In this document: positions 8,907 to 15,852 of the stretch, in pieces
How the letters are laid out: every line of letters begins with the position of its first letter
Numbering within the stretch: the stretch's first letter is position 1
NCBI GenBank assembly: GCA_020741375.1
Contig: DYZF01000129.1
Coordinates: 1-18,826, forward strand
Origin: Tessaracoccus flavescens
GTDB taxonomy: Bacteria > Actinomycetota > Actinomycetes > Propionibacteriales > Propionibacteriaceae
Reading direction: 5' to 3'
Length of the DNA stretch: 18,826 nt
Translations under genes and position numbers: made by a program
Notes under the pieces: model-generated
What the model saw: only the letters and a program-made list of their open reading frames with translations
Database searches by the model: none
What the model was told of the DNA's origin: nothing

Positions 8907-8912
8907 TACCCT
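8907..8912 (+). promoter_or_regulatory. -10 element of the DUF1707-folA unit (leaderless)
   Basis: TACCCT lies 6 nt before the ATG of the DUF1707 gene. The 69-nt gap after thyA contains only this element and a weak ATCGG/CCGAT hairpin near 8868-8885. Confidence 0.6.
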
Positions 8913-8918
8913 AACGCC

Positions 8919-9785
8919 ATGAGTGAACTGCGTGCGTCGTTTGAGGAGCGAGATCGCTACCTCAAACAGCTGAGCAAGCACTACGCCGAGGGCCGTCTCG
9001 ACGAGGCCGAGTTCGAGCAGCGTAGCGACGCGATCGTGAGCGCCGTGACGCACCGCGACGCGATGCTGCAGTTCGAGGGTCTGCCGAAGCCCAACATCGT
9101 GTCGGTGCAGGGCTACCAGCCGCCCGCCGGGCCCCGCTACGAGCCTCAGCCCTACAAAGAGGACCTGCCCGGGAAGCGCCCAGAGCCCCAGCCGGTGAAC
9201 CGACGGGGCCTCCTGATGGTGGGAGGCTTGGCCGTGGGTGTCGTTGGCCTGATCGGTGCCGCCAATATCGTCGGCCGCGGCAGCTCCCAGGATTTCACGA
9301 CCATCGAGCCCAATTTCATCCCTGACATGTACGCGACAGCGGCTGACGAGGTGCCGTCCGACTACTTCGAGCCCACTTCCGCCATGTGGGATGTTGTTTC
9401 CGCCCTCCAAGAGCGGGGGTTGGATCACGTGTCCTCCCTGAGCATGGCGGATCGGGTGATCACAGGAACGGCGCTCTCGTTGCGCTCGCCGGGCGTGGTC
9501 ACCACCTTCACGAGACCCGCCGAACACTCCGGGATCGGGTCGCCCGTGACGCTCGACGCGGTCACCGAGACGGAGGTGGCCAACTCCACGCCCGTCGACC
9601 AGCTCGGAAATGCCGTGATGGAGAGCTTTGATCGGGTGCACATGGATCTGATGCCTGCGGACACGAATGCGCTCAGTTTCGCGCTCGAGTTCCGTGACGG
9701 GTCGCCGGTGTACAAGTGGACCGACACCACCGGCGCGTACGCCGTGTACAACGTCTTCATGGAACTGGTGGAACTCAAGAGATGA
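8919..9785 (+). CDS. DUF1707 domain protein with one membrane segment and an unknown C-terminal domain
   Basis: A 288-aa protein. Residues about 1-55 are a DUF1707 domain: helical, with the pattern RDRYLKQLSKHYAEGRLDEAEFEQRSDA. A Pro/Tyr-rich linker (60-95) leads to a single hydrophobic segment at 97-117 preceded by Arg95-Arg96. About 170 residues follow that I cannot assign; with this topology they would lie outside the membrane. I chose the ATG at 8919 because TACCCT lies 6 nt upstream; a GTG at 8901 would start before that promoter. The stop overlaps the folA ATG (ATGA), so folA is translationally coupled to this gene, an unexpected partner for a membrane protein. Confidence 0.9.
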   Translation: MSELRASFEERDRYLKQLSKHYAEGRLDEAEFEQRSDAIVSAVTHRDAMLQFEGLPKPNIVSVQGYQPPAGPRYEPQPYKEDLPGKRPEPQPVNRRGLLMVGGLAVGVVGLIGAANIVGRGSSQDFTTIEPNFIPDMYATAADEVPSDYFEPTSAMWDVVSALQERGLDHVSSLSMADRVITGTALSLRSPGVVTTFTRPAEHSGIGSPVTLDAVTETEVANSTPVDQLGNAVMESFDRVHMDLMPADTNALSFALEFRDGSPVYKWTDTTGAYAVYNVFMELVELKR

Positions 9786-10285
9786 CGCGAATGAGAATCG
9801 TGGCGATCGCAGCCGTGGCCGACAACGGTGTGATCGGCTCCGGCGACGACATGCTGTGGCACCTGCCCAACGATTTCAAGCGGTTCAAGGCCGTGACCAC
9901 GGGTAACACCTTGATCTTCGGGCGCAAGACGCACGAGCAGATCGGCCGTGTGTTGCCGGACCGGCGCATGATCGTCGTCACCCGCGACCCGGAGTGGTCG
10001 GACGACGGCGTCGAGGTGGCGCACTCCATCACCGAAGCGCTCGACTTGGCCGCCCAGACCCCGGAGAAGATCTGTTACGTGGGCGGGGGAGCCGAGATCT
10101 ACGCCGCCGCGTGGCCGTACCTCACCGAGCTCGACATCACCCACGTGCATCAGGAGCCCGAGGGCGCGGCCACCTTCCCGCTGATCTCGCCGCGCGAATG
10201 GACCGAGGTGTCTCGCGAGGTGCACCAGGGCTACGACTTCACGCAGTACCGGCCCACGCCCACCGAGGACGACGTCGCCGCCTGA
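9782..10285 (+). CDS. folA: Dihydrofolate reductase
   Basis: Reduces dihydrofolate to tetrahydrofolate with NADPH and so closes the thymidylate cycle with ThyA. The 167-aa protein has the standard order of motifs: IAAVADNGVIGSGDDMLWHLPNDFKRFK with the catalytic acid Asp31, the NADPH-site block NTLIFGRKTHEQIG (about 43-56), MIVVTRD, and ICYVGGGAEIYAAAWPY (about 98-114). The ATG at 9782 overlaps the DUF1707 stop by 4 nt. A later in-frame ATG is at 9791. The last residues (PTPTEDDVAA) are a short acidic tail. Confidence 0.97.
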   Translation: MTRMRIVAIAAVADNGVIGSGDDMLWHLPNDFKRFKAVTTGNTLIFGRKTHEQIGRVLPDRRMIVVTRDPEWSDDGVEVAHSITEALDLAAQTPEKICYVGGGAEIYAAAWPYLTELDITHVHQEPEGAATFPLISPREWTEVSREVHQGYDFTQYRPTPTEDDVAA

Positions 10286-10293
10286 GGCCCGAC

Positions 10294-10299
10294 TAGGCT
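10294..10299 (+). promoter_or_regulatory. -10 element of dinB (leaderless)
   Basis: TAGGCT lies 7 nt before the GTG start of dinB, within the 21-nt gap after folA. Confidence 0.5.
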
Positions 10300-10306
10300 C
10301 GGCTCC

Positions 10307-11689
10307 GTGGCCCGGCGCATCCTTCACCTCGATCTCGACGCGTTCTATGCCGCCGTCGAGCAGCGCGACAAGCCCAGCCTGCGCGGCAAGCCCGTCGTCG
10401 TGGGCGGCGCTGCCCAGCGCGGTGTGGTGGCGACGGCGTCGTACGAGGCGCGACGGTTCGGTGTTCGGTCCGCCATGTCTGGTTCCGAGGCTCGACGGCG
10501 GGCGCCCAACGCAGCCTTCCTCGGCGGCCGGTTCCCGGCCTACCGGGAGTCCTCGCGCATCGTCATGGGCCTGCTGCACGAGATCTCGCCGCTGGTGGAG
10601 CCGCTGAGCCTCGACGAGGCGTTCGTGGATTTGGGGCCCAGCGATTGGGGCGACGCCGTCGAGGAACGCGTGATGGAACTCCGCGCAGAGCTGACGCGTC
10701 GGACGGAGGGGCTCACGGCGTCGGTGGGAGTCGGATCCGCGAAGTTCTTGGCGAAGCTCGCCTCCGAGGCGGCCAAACCCGACGGCTACCGCATCCTCGA
10801 TCCTGCAGAGGAGCTGGATTTCATCGCGCCCATGCCGGTGCGGGCGATCCCCGGCGTCGGGCCCGCCACCGAACAGCGGCTGACCGGCATCGGGATGCAC
10901 ACCGTCGACGATCTCCGCCGGGCCGATCCCGCTGAGTTGGTGCGCGAGCTGGGGCCCGCCGCGGGGGAGGGCCTCGCCGCCTTGGCGTGGGGCCGCGACA
11001 GCCGCGCGGTGCAGGCCCAGCGCGAACCGAAATCCATCTCATCCGAGGACACGTTCGCCACCGACCTCACCGACCCTGCCCAACTCGAGTATCTGCTGCG
11101 CCGCGATGCGGCCGGGGTGACGGCGCGGCTGCGGAAGGCGGGCTACTTCGCGCGCACCGTCACCCTCAAGGTGCGGTTCGCCGATTTCACCACCCGCACC
11201 ATCGCGCGCAGCCTCGGTGGCGCCACGGACGATGCGGACGAGATCGCCGGAGCCGGGGTTGCGTTGCTTCGCGACGTCGACGTGCGCGCCGGCGTCCGAC
11301 TGCTGGGCATCGGGGTGTCCAACTTCACGTCGGCGGCGCAGGAGCGGCTCTTCGGCGACGACGACGCAGTGGCGCCCGCCGTCGACGAGACGGTCGCGGC
11401 CGGGGTGGAACTCGCCGGTGTTCGGGGTCGCGGGTACTACCCGGGCGCTGACGTGGAGCATGACGAATGGGGTCGCGGCTGGGTGTGGGGCTCGGGTCTT
11501 GGGCGTGTGACCGTCCGGTTCGAGACCCGCGAGACGGGCCCCGGGCCGATCCGGACATTCCCCGTCGACGACCCGGCGCTGAGAGCGGCCGACATCCTGC
11601 CGCTGCCGTGCGCGGTGCGCGCTGATGATCTGGCGGACGATGACGGAACCGACTACGGTCAGAAGGGTGCTGACGCCGTCGTCGAATGA
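10307..11689 (+). CDS. dinB: DNA polymerase IV (Y-family, DinB)
   Basis: An error-prone translesion polymerase. The 460-aa protein shows the palm motif ILHLDLDAFYAAVEQRD with Asp9/Asp11, the second metal site LSLDEAFVDL with Asp103-Glu104, the KPVVVGG and VVATASYEARRFGVRSAM blocks, and the thumb signature SVGVGSAKFLAKLASEAAKPDG. The helix-hairpin region is VRAIPGVGPATEQRLTGIGM, followed by the little-finger domain. It runs about 100 residues longer than E. coli DinB, ending in a Trp/Gly-rich tail (YYPGADVEHDEWGRGWVWG) typical of many actinobacterial members. No classical beta-clamp-binding peptide stands out. I see no LexA (SOS) box in the short upstream gap. Its end overlaps the SorC-type gene by 23 nt. 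Confidence 0.96.
   Translation: MARRILHLDLDAFYAAVEQRDKPSLRGKPVVVGGAAQRGVVATASYEARRFGVRSAMSGSEARRRAPNAAFLGGRFPAYRESSRIVMGLLHEISPLVEPLSLDEAFVDLGPSDWGDAVEERVMELRAELTRRTEGLTASVGVGSAKFLAKLASEAAKPDGYRILDPAEELDFIAPMPVRAIPGVGPATEQRLTGIGMHTVDDLRRADPAELVRELGPAAGEGLAALAWGRDSRAVQAQREPKSISSEDTFATDLTDPAQLEYLLRRDAAGVTARLRKAGYFARTVTLKVRFADFTTRTIARSLGGATDDADEIAGAGVALLRDVDVRAGVRLLGIGVSNFTSAAQERLFGDDDAVAPAVDETVAAGVELAGVRGRGYYPGADVEHDEWGRGWVWGSGLGRVTVRFETRETGPGPIRTFPVDDPALRAADILPLPCAVRADDLADDDGTDYGQKGADAVVE
11654..11659 (+). promoter_or_regulatory. -10 element of the SorC-type regulator (leaderless), inside the dinB end
   Basis: TACGGT lies 7 nt before the in-frame GTG at 11667. This is the main reason for choosing that start over the ATG at 11640. 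Confidence 0.5.
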
Positions 11690-12608
11690 CCTGGACATGA
11701 TCGTGAGAGCCGCGTGGCTCTACTACGGGGATGGGTTGACGCAGGCGCAGGTCGCGAGCCGGCTGTTCGTGTCGCGGCAGACGGTGGGCAGGCTGCTGGA
11801 ATCCGCTCGGCAGCACGGCATCGTGCGGATCGAGATGGACGCCCAGTACCTCGGCGCATTGGAGTTGGCCAACAAGGTGCGTGACGCGCTGGGCGTCGGC
11901 GACGCCGTCGTGGTGCCCACCGCCACCGGGCGGATGTCGCGGGAACGGACCAACGAACGCATCGCGGCCGCGCTGGCCGCCTACGTGAGGCGCTTCCTGC
12001 ACCCCGGTGCCATCGTCGGCTTCGGTGGGGGCGATTCAGTGGCGCGGGCGCTCGCGATGCTGGCGGAGGATTCGCTCGACGGCGTCACGGTCGCGGCGGC
12101 GGCCGGGAGCACGGCGTCGGGCACGCAGGTGCTGGCCAACGCGCCGCGAATCCTGCAGCGGCTCCGCACGGTTCCGGCTCCGCTGGTGGTGTCGTCGGCG
12201 TCTGTGGCCGAGGCGTTGTCGTCTGAGGCAGCGGTCTCCGAGGTGTTCGATCTGGCCCGACGCGCCGTCGTGACCCTCACGGGCATCGGCAGCGCCGTTG
12301 GCGACCCGTCGGCCGTGCGGGCCGGGATCGCGACCGCGGAGGAAGTGGCCGAGGCCGTCAGCAAGGGTGCGGTCGGCGACATGATCGGGGAGTGGTTCGA
12401 CATCCACGGCCGGATCATCGACATGCCCACCACGGCGCGTCGCGTGGGGCTCTCGATCCGGGAGTTTCGCGGTTTGCCCAACGTGGTCGCGGTCGCGGCC
12501 GGGGCGCACAAGGTGGACGCCATCCGCGGCGCGGTCGCGGGCGGGTACATCAAGACCTTGGTCACCGACGAGCCGACGGCTGAGCTGCTGCTCGGCCGCA
12601 AGGGATGA
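11667..12608 (+). CDS. SorC/DeoR-family sugar-binding transcriptional regulator
   Basis: A predicted DNA-binding repressor or activator controlled by a phosphorylated sugar. In the 313-aa protein, residues about 10-55 are a winged helix-turn-helix (AAWLYYGDGLTQAQVASRLF, then SRQTVGRLLESARQHGIVRI). The rest matches the SorC C-terminal sugar-binding domain, with the phosphate-loop-like VGFGGGDSVARAL, the block AAAAGSTASGTQVLAN and a late GLPNVVAVAAGAHKVDAIRGAV typical of the family. I chose GTG 11667 because of the TACGGT hexamer 7 nt upstream; an ATG at 11640 is possible. No sugar transporter or kinase gene is adjacent, so its target lies elsewhere or is not obvious. Confidence 0.93.
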   Translation: MLTPSSNDLDMIVRAAWLYYGDGLTQAQVASRLFVSRQTVGRLLESARQHGIVRIEMDAQYLGALELANKVRDALGVGDAVVVPTATGRMSRERTNERIAAALAAYVRRFLHPGAIVGFGGGDSVARALAMLAEDSLDGVTVAAAAGSTASGTQVLANAPRILQRLRTVPAPLVVSSASVAEALSSEAAVSEVFDLARRAVVTLTGIGSAVGDPSAVRAGIATAEEVAEAVSKGAVGDMIGEWFDIHGRIIDMPTTARRVGLSIREFRGLPNVVAVAAGAHKVDAIRGAVAGGYIKTLVTDEPTAELLLGRKG

Positions 12609-12616
12609 GGCTAAGT

Positions 12617-13168
12617 ATGCGGATGTTCGCGGCGGTGCTGCCCCCTCAAGATGTCATCGACGAGCTCGACGCTCTGCTGGAGCCCCGGCGCGACGCCGAT
12701 CCGACGCTGCGCTGGACCCGGCCCGACGGCTGGCACCTGACGACGGCGTTCATGGCCTCGGTGCCGGAGGGCCGGCTCGATCGGCTCGAGGAGAACCTGG
12801 AAGCCGCGGCCGCGAAGACGGCGCCGTTCGACGTCGAGGTCGCGGGCGGGCTGGCCTTCCCGCACCCGGTGAAGGCCCGAGTGCTGACGCTCGCTGTCCG
12901 CGACGGACATGAGCCGCTGGCCGCCTTGGCGGAGCGCTGCCGGAACGCGGCCACCAAGGCCGGCGTCGAGGTCGACGGCGCCAAGTTCGTCGGGCATCTG
13001 ACCCTTGCGCGCCACAACCGCGGGCTCCAAGCGACACGCTGGTTGGCCGTCCTGGACTCGTTCCCGGACTGGCAATGGAAGGCCACCGAGGTGTGCCTGT
13101 TGCGCTCCGGATTGGGCGGCGGTCGCTACGAGGTCACCGCGAGATTCCCGCTCGTCGGGCACCCCTGA
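12617..13168 (+). CDS. thpR: RNA 2',3'-cyclic phosphodiesterase (2H family)
   Basis: Opens 2',3'-cyclic phosphates at RNA ends and, in some homologues, ligates tRNA halves; hence the old name 2'-5' RNA ligase. The 183-aa protein has the two catalytic HxT motifs of the 2H phosphoesterases: His40-Leu-Thr42 in GWHLTTAFM and His127-Leu-Thr129 in GHLTLAR. The N-terminus MRMFAAVLPPQDVIDEL is family-typical. I chose ATG 12617 because GAGG lies 6 nt upstream. The ATG at 12605, which overlaps the regulator stop, is an alternative adding four residues. It probably shares an mRNA with the SorC-type gene and ends just before the tRNA-Leu promoter. Confidence 0.94.
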   Translation: MRMFAAVLPPQDVIDELDALLEPRRDADPTLRWTRPDGWHLTTAFMASVPEGRLDRLEENLEAAAAKTAPFDVEVAGGLAFPHPVKARVLTLAVRDGHEPLAALAERCRNAATKAGVEVDGAKFVGHLTLARHNRGLQATRWLAVLDSFPDWQWKATEVCLLRSGLGGGRYEVTARFPLVGHP

Positions 13169-13175
13169 AGTGGGG

Positions 13176-13181
13176 TAATCT
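13176..13181 (+). promoter_or_regulatory. -10 element of tRNA-Leu
   Basis: TAATCT lies 10 nt before the first base of the mature tRNA. No clear -35 hexamer is visible upstream. Confidence 0.6.
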
Positions 13182-13191
13182 TGGCGGGCCA

Positions 13192-13273
<82 letters not shown>

Positions 13274-13288
13274 CACAGGGTGATCGCC

Positions 13289-13372
13289 ATGGTCTGCGCC
13301 CAGCAGATGCTGAGTGACCGACGCAACGCCGACGACGAACTCCGGCAATCCCTGCTGGCAGTTCTTCTCTGA
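13289..13372 (+). CDS. Possible 27-aa upstream ORF or displaced N-terminus of the serpin
   Basis: The 115-nt gap between tRNA-Leu and the serpin start holds one small frame, ATG 13289 to TGA 13372. AGGG lies about 8 nt upstream of the ATG, and an in-frame ATG is at 13307. Its C-terminal half (DDELRQSLLAVLL) is amphipathic and would fit helix A, the first helix of a serpin, which the main frame lacks. Skipping one base at the TGA joins it to the serpin frame (AVLL, then ETARSSMTKS). It could be a regulatory upstream ORF, a frameshifted gene start or chance. I see no independent evidence for a separate product. Confidence 0.3.
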   Translation: MVCAQQMLSDRRNADDELRQSLLAVLL

Positions 13373-13388
13373 AACCGCAAGGAGTTCC

Positions 13389-14423
13389 ATGACCAAGAGC
13401 ATGATCTTCAGCCCCCTCGGGGTGCGCATGGCCGTGGGCCTTGTCGCGCCCTTCCTCAGTGACGGCGGCAAGGCGGAGGTGGAGAAGGTGTGGGGAGTCT
13501 CCCCCGACGACCTCTATGCGGAGGCCAACGGCGTCGTGGACCGCCTCGCCGCGATCCCGGCCCTCCATGCCGCAGTGGCCGTGTGGAGTCGCCTCGCGCT
13601 GGACTCGGCTGCACAGGACCGACTCGGTGACCTCCTGCGCCACCTGCCCGAGAGCAACGCCGAGGCTCAGGACGCCCTGAACCGATGGACCAGCGAGAGC
13701 ACGCTGGGTCTCATCGAGAAGGCCCCCGTGCAGGTTCGTGAGGACACCGACACCGTGCTGGCATCCGCGCTGGCGATGGACGACGAGTGGGCGCAGGGTC
13801 CCTACAAGGAGCGTCGGGTCAGGTTCAGCCCGCAGGGCGAGGCTCCGCAGGACCTCGACGGATTCTCCGTCCCCGTCAACGCGAACAACCCCGAGACCAC
13901 GCTGGGCACGCTGCACGAGGGTCAGACCGTCGTGCTCACCATGCCGCTCTCCGACGAGGTGTCGATGACCTTCGCCCTCCACGAGGACGGCCCTGAGAAG
14001 GCGCTGGAGCACCTGCGTGACGGCGGGGAGGTCGGCCCTCTCCGCACTGATCACCCGCTGGTCAGCCTCATCAGTGCCCCGGGCTGGGCGGACTTCCTCG
14101 CGGTGATCCCGGAGTTCAAGACCATTACGCAGACGGCGCTGCTGGCCGACGCCTCGCGGTGGGGGCTGGTGAACGCGAGCCACCCCGACGAGGGCGCTCC
14201 GGGGATGCACCCCGACATGTTCGTCATGGACGCCCAGCAGACGGCCATGATCGAGGTGAGTCGCACGGGCGTCAAGGCTGCGGCTGTGACCATGATGCTG
14301 GCGGGGCGCAGCGCCGCCGTGCCGAGTTCCACGCCTGCGGTGGTCTTCGACAAGCCTTTCGCCTACGCCATCACCCTGCCCGGCCTGAAGGCTCCGCTCT
14401 TCGAGGGCATCTACGCGGGCTGA
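13389..14423 (+). CDS. Divergent bacterial serpin (serine protease inhibitor family)
   Basis: A 344-aa protein that follows the serpin fold in order: MIFSPLGVRMAVGL (5-18, strand 6B/helix B); NRWTSESTLGLIEKAP, like the NxWVxxxTxGxI shutter block; DTVLASALAMDDEW, like the NAIYFKGxW block; PGWADFLAVIPEFK; and a C-terminus FDKPFAYAITLPGLKAPLFEG (320-339) matching the DHPFxFxI...LFxG serpin end. The reactive-centre hinge EVSRTGVKAAAVT (289-301) has the small residues expected of inhibitory serpins, though the P17 Glu is replaced. The loop offers Arg307-Ser308 as a possible trypsin-type scissile bond. AAGGAG lies 4 nt before ATG 13389; an in-frame GTG at 13314 adds 25 unrelated residues. Neither start gives a signal peptide. 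Helix A appears to be missing from this frame. Confidence 0.85.
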   Translation: MTKSMIFSPLGVRMAVGLVAPFLSDGGKAEVEKVWGVSPDDLYAEANGVVDRLAAIPALHAAVAVWSRLALDSAAQDRLGDLLRHLPESNAEAQDALNRWTSESTLGLIEKAPVQVREDTDTVLASALAMDDEWAQGPYKERRVRFSPQGEAPQDLDGFSVPVNANNPETTLGTLHEGQTVVLTMPLSDEVSMTFALHEDGPEKALEHLRDGGEVGPLRTDHPLVSLISAPGWADFLAVIPEFKTITQTALLADASRWGLVNASHPDEGAPGMHPDMFVMDAQQTAMIEVSRTGVKAAAVTMMLAGRSAAVPSSTPAVVFDKPFAYAITLPGLKAPLFEGIYAG

Positions 14424-14436
14424 CCCCCGTGCTCCG

Positions 14437-14473
14437 CAGAACCCCTGTCGCTATCACGGTGGCAGGGGTTCTG
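14437..14473 (+). terminator. Intrinsic terminator after the serpin
   Basis: The 11-bp inverted repeat CAGAACCCCTG/CAGGGGTTCTG encloses a 15-nt loop, starting 14 nt after the serpin stop. It is followed by a mixed sequence without a strong U-tract. Confidence 0.75.
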
Positions 14474-14594
14474 TCGTGCATTCCTTCGGCAACCCACGAT
14501 GGGGTCACCCAATGCACCGCCGTCAATCTGCCGAGAGGCCCAACATGTCCATCAATCAACCAACCCTCCCTCTCACCCGTCCACTTCACATGAG

Positions 14595-14620
14595 GCGCCA
14601 GTCCCTCATTGGGACGGCGC
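14595..14620 (-). terminator. Probable terminator of the bcp-yigZ unit
   Basis: GCGCC-A-GTCCC pairs with GGGACGGCGC around a TCATT loop, giving 10 bp with one bulged A. It touches the yigZ stop codon. The rest of the serpin-yigZ gap (about 14474-14594) shows nothing I can recognise. Confidence 0.55.
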
Positions 14621-15276
14621 TACCCAACCCACCGCTGGCCCACCGGGACGGCCGTGAGGCTGCCCGCCGACATCGTCGCCAGTGCCGTGCCCAACTCGTC
14701 CTGTTCGCTGAACGGGATCGCCACCATGATGTGAGCCATGTCGGACCACTCCACGCCGTCGACCACGACGGGCGTTCCCGAGGGCAGCACCAGCCCGCGC
14801 AGTTGATCCTCGATGGCGCCGGCTGAGGCGTAGTCGACGTCCACACGCAGGATCTGACTGAGCCTCACCTCGCGGGTGCCGGCCGCCTCGATCGCGCCCG
14901 CGACCGCGTCTGAATAGGCCCGAACCAGCCCTCCCGCGCCCAGCTTGATGCCTCCGAAGTAGCGGGTGACGACGGCCACCACGTCGGTCAACGCGTTCTT
15001 CTGCAGCACTTGCAGCATGGGGATGCCCGCGGTGCCGGCGGGTTCGCCGTCGTCCGAGCTGCGCGCCGTGCGCGCATCCGGGCCGAGCACGAACGCCGAG
15101 CAGTGGTGGCGGGCGTCGTAGAAGACGGATCGGCGTTCTTCGACGACGGCGCGGGCGGCGGCTTCCGTCGCGACGCGCCTGAGCCTGGTCAGGAAGCGCG
15201 ACCGCTTGATCTCCAGCTCGACGTCGACGCCGTCACCCAAGGCGGCGTCGATGGTGCGGTACGAAGTGTCAGACAC
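14620..15276 (-). CDS. YigZ/IMPACT family protein
   Basis: A 218-aa protein of the YigZ (IMPACT, UPF0029) family. Residues about 15-125 form the N-terminal domain, with the hallmark KRSRFLTRL near 24-32, FYDARHHCSAFVLG, SSDDGEPAGTAGIPML and the diagnostic VVTRYFGGIKLGAGGLVRAYSDAV. The last 75 residues or so form the DUF1949-like C-terminal domain. The biochemical role is not settled; the eukaryotic relative IMPACT regulates the GCN2 kinase. It starts at GTG 15276, inside the end of bcp (8-nt overlap), so it is translated from the bcp mRNA. No ATG is available nearby. Confidence 0.94.
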   Translation of the reverse strand: MSDTSYRTIDAALGDGVDVELEIKRSRFLTRLRRVATEAAARAVVEERRSVFYDARHHCSAFVLGPDARTARSSDDGEPAGTAGIPMLQVLQKNALTDVVAVVTRYFGGIKLGAGGLVRAYSDAVAGAIEAAGTREVRLSQILRVDVDYASAGAIEDQLRGLVLPSGTPVVVDGVEWSDMAHIMVAIPFSEQDELGTALATMSAGSLTAVPVGQRWVG

Positions 15277-15748
15277 CCAGCTCGCGGCGAAGCTTCGCCA
15301 CGTGACCCGTCGCCTTGACGTTGTACTGGGCCACCTTGATGAGGCCCTCGCCGTTGTCGTCGACGTCGATGACGAAGGTAGAGCGCAGGACGCCCTCGAT
15401 CTCCTTGCCGTAGAGCTTGCGCGGCCCGTAGGCGCCGTAGGCGTTGAGCACCTTCTTCTCGGGGTCCGACAGCAGGGTGAAGCCCACCTTCGACGCCTCG
15501 GCGAAGCGCGACAGCTTCTCGACGGCGTCCGGCGAGCAGCCGAGCACGGTGTAGCCCGAGCCGGCGAAGGCATCGATCGAATCGGAGAAATCCACTGCCT
15601 GCGTGGTGCAGCCCGGCGTCATGGCGGCCGGGTAGAAGTAGAGGATGACCGTCTTGCCCGCGTAGTCAGACAGAGAGCGCTCGACGCCGTCCTGATCAGG
15701 AAGCGTGAAGGCAGGCGCGGCGGTGCCGGGGGTCAAACGTGCAGTCAT
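15269..15748 (-). CDS. bcp: Thioredoxin-dependent peroxiredoxin (Bcp/PrxQ family)
   Basis: A thiol peroxidase that reduces hydroperoxides in the cytoplasm. The 159-aa protein has FTLPDQDGVERSLSDYAGK (14-32), ILYFYPAAMTPGCTTQAVDF (35-54) with peroxidatic Cys47, VLGCSPDAVEKLSRFAEAS (68-86), LLSDPEKKVLNAYGAYG, and STFVIDVDDNGEGLIK. The usual PrxQ resolving Cys five residues after Cys47 is Val52. The only other cysteine is Cys71, where the family normally has a small aliphatic residue. I chose ATG 15748 because TAGAAT lies 7 nt upstream; longer frames have no support. yigZ overlaps its end. Confidence 0.95.
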   Translation of the reverse strand: MTARLTPGTAAPAFTLPDQDGVERSLSDYAGKTVILYFYPAAMTPGCTTQAVDFSDSIDAFAGSGYTVLGCSPDAVEKLSRFAEASKVGFTLLSDPEKKVLNAYGAYGPRKLYGKEIEGVLRSTFVIDVDDNGEGLIKVAQYNVKATGHVAKLRRELGV

Positions 15749-15755
15749 GCAGGCG

Positions 15756-15761
15756 ATTCTA
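15756..15761 (-). promoter_or_regulatory. -10 element of bcp (leaderless)
   Basis: TAGAAT on the minus strand lies 7 nt before the bcp ATG. No oxidative-stress operator is evident in the 104-nt divergent gap. Confidence 0.6.
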
Positions 15762-15817
15762 GTTGGTTGGGGCAGTCGCTCTGCCGCGACAGCCGTCCAC
15801 GGTTGGATCGGTGACTG

Positions 15818-15823
15818 TAGGGT
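15818..15823 (+). promoter_or_regulatory. -10 element of the DUF3618 gene
   Basis: TAGGGT lies 29 nt before the ATG. Unlike most other genes here, this one has a leader and a good ribosome site, GAGGAG at about 15839-15844, 8 nt before the start. Confidence 0.45.
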
Positions 15824-15852
15824 AGAGGCGACCACTTTCGAGGAGACCTGCA

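Noticed and set aside
8388..10900. Antisense frames of more than 400 codons across thyA, the DUF1707 gene, folA and dinB
   Set aside because: All are shadows of confident plus-strand genes, with no motif or promoter of their own.
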